Assembly (NCBI GenBank): GCA_036785705.1
Contig: JAWUZG010000084.1
Location: 15,017,501 to 15,081,500, forward strand
Direction of reading: 5' to 3'
Source: Acanthornis magna
Lineage: Eukaryota; Chordata; Aves; Passeriformes; Acanthizidae
Length of the DNA: 64,000 nt
How positions within the stretch are numbered: position 1 is the first letter of the stretch; every line of letters starts with the position of its first letter. Positions 61,032 through 64,000 of the stretch are shown here, piece by piece. The position numbers and the translations under genes are program-made. A model generated the notes under the pieces. That model was not told where the DNA came from and made no database searches. It worked only from the letters and a program-made list of their open reading frames with translations.

Positions 61032-64000
61032 GGTTGCTTTTGCCGCCCCACTTACACAGACTTCAATTTTATGTATCAAGAATGATCTCTGTTGTTAAAA
61101 TAACTTCCAAAAGTGACTTTGGGCACCCATCCAAACCTGGACTGCCTTTGGGGAGTCCAAGCCAAGCTAAAGCTGTCTTCCTCACAGTAATGAGATGTTA
61201 AGAGGATCCCAACAGAAGAATAAATTATGAACCAGAACAATCTGCTCACCTTACACAGACCAGTACTGAGTTAATAGCTTAGCTTTGCCACTGGGGAGTG
61301 GTTATCCATTGAATCCCATCTGCCTGTCTTCTGTCTCAGCTTGATTAGAAATGGCTTCAGATGTGCATGGAAATGGAGATTTAACTAATTCTTAGTCAAT
61401 TTTAAAGAGTTTTTGCAAAGAGTGGCTGTTCGAACAGGAAGCTTCCTATTTTGAAGAAACATTTTTCTATTTCTGCTTTTCTCAAGTTTTCTTTCTGTTC
61501 AGCTTGGCTTTGCCCTTCTGCTTAATCTGAAAGAAAAATAGTAAATTAAGGCAAATGTTGCAGAAATGTCTGTCAGTCCAAGAAAAAAATCTTCCTGAGA
61601 TTATGAAAAGGCAAATGGTTTGCTTGATTTGACGGCAAATACTTGCCCTGTGTTTTACATCTCAAGAAGCAGTATTGCAGCTCCCAGGCTCCATATAATG
61701 CTCATGTCACTTTTCCCATGTAAGTATAAGCCATATTCTGCTTTAGCAGTAAATTGTATTGAAAAAAAAAAAAAAAAGGCATGAAATAATTTGAAACTTG
61801 AGCAGTAGCATCTTTGCAGTTTGCAGATGCTAGAATACAGACCTTCGGTGTTTCCTATGCTAGGACTCCTCATGGAAGGATAGCCTAGCTTTAGGAACAC
61901 CACTCTGCTCTTGAGGAGCTGATCAGCTTTCCCATACTCAGAACAGAGGCCTGCTTCCTCTCAGGCTGAGGTAAAAACAGTGTAATTCAAAAACTAACGA
62001 AAACAGTTCCCAGCTTCCATAGGAATACATAACAGGAGATTCAGGCTTCTGTTTTCACTTTAACAATAGCAATATCTAATTAAGATAAGCAACATCTTCT
62101 GCTTTGAAGCATCTGTTTCATTAATCCTTTGCCTGCTGCTGTGCATTAGACACACAAAATGCTTCTCCAGCCACTCTGTGGCCCAAAGAGCAAGAATATT
62201 ACTTCAGCCACTTCTTTCCATTTTTCAGATACTGGTCCATTGCTCATTTGTCGCATTATCTTAATTTCAGTGCAATTGTGAAGAAACACAGCCATGTGGC
62301 ATGAGCCTAAGGAAGCATGGGGTATGGGAGCATAGCCATTCATCATTCAAACAGACGTTGAGGCATTCCTGTAGGACTGACACATGAAGGTCTCTCACAT
62401 GGCGGATAACCTGAGCCCTTTTCCTCTTCTCTCATGTAAGAGAAAAGCATTTTGTATTAATTTAGGCCATTTTTCTTTTGATTTAATTTCTAGTAAAGCA
62501 GAGTAGTAATTCTTTTTGAGAGTTAATAGCTCAGTAATCACAGCTCTCACTCTGAAAGCTTGATCATGTTTCTGACAGACTCTCCTCCAAAACAGTACAT
62601 GTGAAGTGGTCTGTTAATTGCTTATTGTATTGATTTAATGAGGCCATTTTTCTTTAAGGTGATTTGGGTTTAACAGAAATCTTCATGCCTGTATTTTCTA
62701 CTAGCATCTTCAGTGGACTTGCCTACATGCCACAAGCTTCTTAGGCATACATTTTGCATGTTAATTAAACTGGGAGGAACATCAGCATTCACAACAGGCA
62801 GCAGTAAAATCTGAAGTAACAATACTTTGCTCTGTGTTATATGCATGACACAAGGCACTTTGCAGAAGACATATCTCATCCATTTGACATATAGAGAAAT
62901 GGAGACTGGGAAGTTTTACTAAATTTCTACAGGTAACCATGGCAGAAGCCAAAGATTTGAGAGTTTCTTGGCCAATTTCTCAGGTAAATAGCACTTTTCT
63001 TATATCTTTCTGTTCTTGGTCATGTTGTTCAGTACTGCCTTGGAGGAAGTGAGATTTTACAGTAGCTCCAGTTCAAACTTTGGTCCGCTAAGGACAAAGA
63101 TCATTGAAGGGTGCTTACAGATGCCACAGCTGGTCAGTTGTCTTCATAGTGAAGAACTCTGCCTGTCTTGGTGTTCTCATGGTTAAGTGCTGAAAGGTTG
63201 TTCACAGCAGCAGGCAGCCAGGCACTGTATTATGCTGCTTTTTGAAGAACAGCATAACGCACAGGATGTGCAGCCCTGTCAAAGGGTTTCAGTAAATGCC
63301 TCAATGCAAGTCCTCTGGCATGTGTGGGCTATCTTCCTTTCTGATGTTAACTGTTTATTCAAAAGTAGCTCAGGTGTTGGGAAACCAATAGTAACTTGTA
63401 GTCTGCTGTGTGCAGGCCATGCCTACATCATCTTTGAAGCAACTTCTTCTTTTGTGTCCAGAGAGCACCCCAGTCAGTACACCCTGGGCAGACCTCAGGA
63501 ACACTCCATCCATCCCATTGTAGTATCCTCTGGTGGGCTGGATGAGCCCTCGCCAAGAGCACGCATGGTATAGACTTACTCTGCACACTGTGCTTGACTC
63601 TTCAAATGCTGAGGCAATTTTTTAATGAGCACATTGGTTTCAGTTTTAAAATGTTGCTCAACCCACTTTGCACATAAAGACCATTTTATAAGGGCTCTTT
63701 CAGAGGGTGACCTGTCAGTACGGATGTGGCAAAAATCCATAAGGATGATGTGACTTGTTTTAATTATTGACCAGTGAACTCTCTTGATTTGTGAGGGTTT
63801 GGTTGGGAGGTTGATCCTGTTAATTGTGCATCGTTGAAGTGATTGTAAGGCTGGGCAGGTGGAGGGAGATCTCAGCTTTAGAAAAGGCCAAGAAAATAAA
63901 TAAAAGACAAGGTCAGAGAAATGTGTTTTTCCTTTGTGCCCAGTATTCAACATTCATGTAGTTTTCAACTTTCTCTGCTCCTGCTAGTATCATATCATTC
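61032..64000. other. Intergenic DNA downstream of the provirus
   Basis: AT-rich sequence resuming the host locus, with an A run near 61761-61777. The longest frames (63187-63573 on + and 63576-63953 on -) show no known domain and I regard them as chance. Confidence 0.5.

Overview
The window looks like bird nuclear DNA. The evidence is three CR1-type LINE remnants, one of them still reading as a piece of CR1 reverse transcriptase, together with an AT-rich intergenic background and one very GC-rich intronless gene in a CpG island. I cannot fix the species. A young class I provirus would fit a songbird but does not prove it. No prokaryotic features are present.

Layout. Positions 1-5600 are non-coding apart from two short simple repeats. 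Positions 5600-8860 hold the only host gene I can support: FJX1 (four-jointed box kinase 1) on the + strand, a single-exon secretory-pathway kinase of 426 residues, with a CpG-island promoter, a small in-frame upstream ORF and an AT-rich 3' UTR. Positions 8860-50742 are about 42 kb of intergenic DNA with CR1 fragments at about 15.4, 33.6 and 43.0 kb, a pentanucleotide microsatellite at 45.1 kb and several A- or T/G-rich tracts. In human, FJX1 lies between PAMR1 and TRIM44; I recognise no exon of either here.

Positions 50748-61026 are a complete provirus of 10,279 bp on the + strand, flanked by a 5-bp target duplication (CCATG). Its LTRs are about 1,025 bp and by eye differ only by one T in a homopolymer, so the insertion is very recent. 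It has a tRNA-Pro type primer site like that of murine leukaemia virus, an unusual 1.7-kb leader, an open gag (551 codons), a pol (1,208 codons) in the same frame behind a single UGA, and a short env-like frame (285 codons) that keeps a signal peptide and a CWVC motif but has no transmembrane subunit. A polypurine tract precedes the 3' LTR. The overall type is gammaretrovirus-like (class I).

How the provirus parts fit together. The LTR has a CCAAT box, TATA box, initiator and poly(A) signal in the expected order. Pol can be made only by reading through the UGA, and just downstream lies an H-type pseudoknot with two perfectly paired stems, matching the known gammaretroviral readthrough design. 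The leader contains no ATG at all in 1,755 nt, against roughly 30 expected, while CAT occurs about 33 times. It carries about twelve copies of a GCCATYTTG (YY1-like) motif in tandem repeats and ends in a strong splice-acceptor-like sequence 10 nt before the gag start. These leader features and the SU-only env are the parts most worth a second look.

Positions 61032-64000 are the continuation of the host intergenic sequence.
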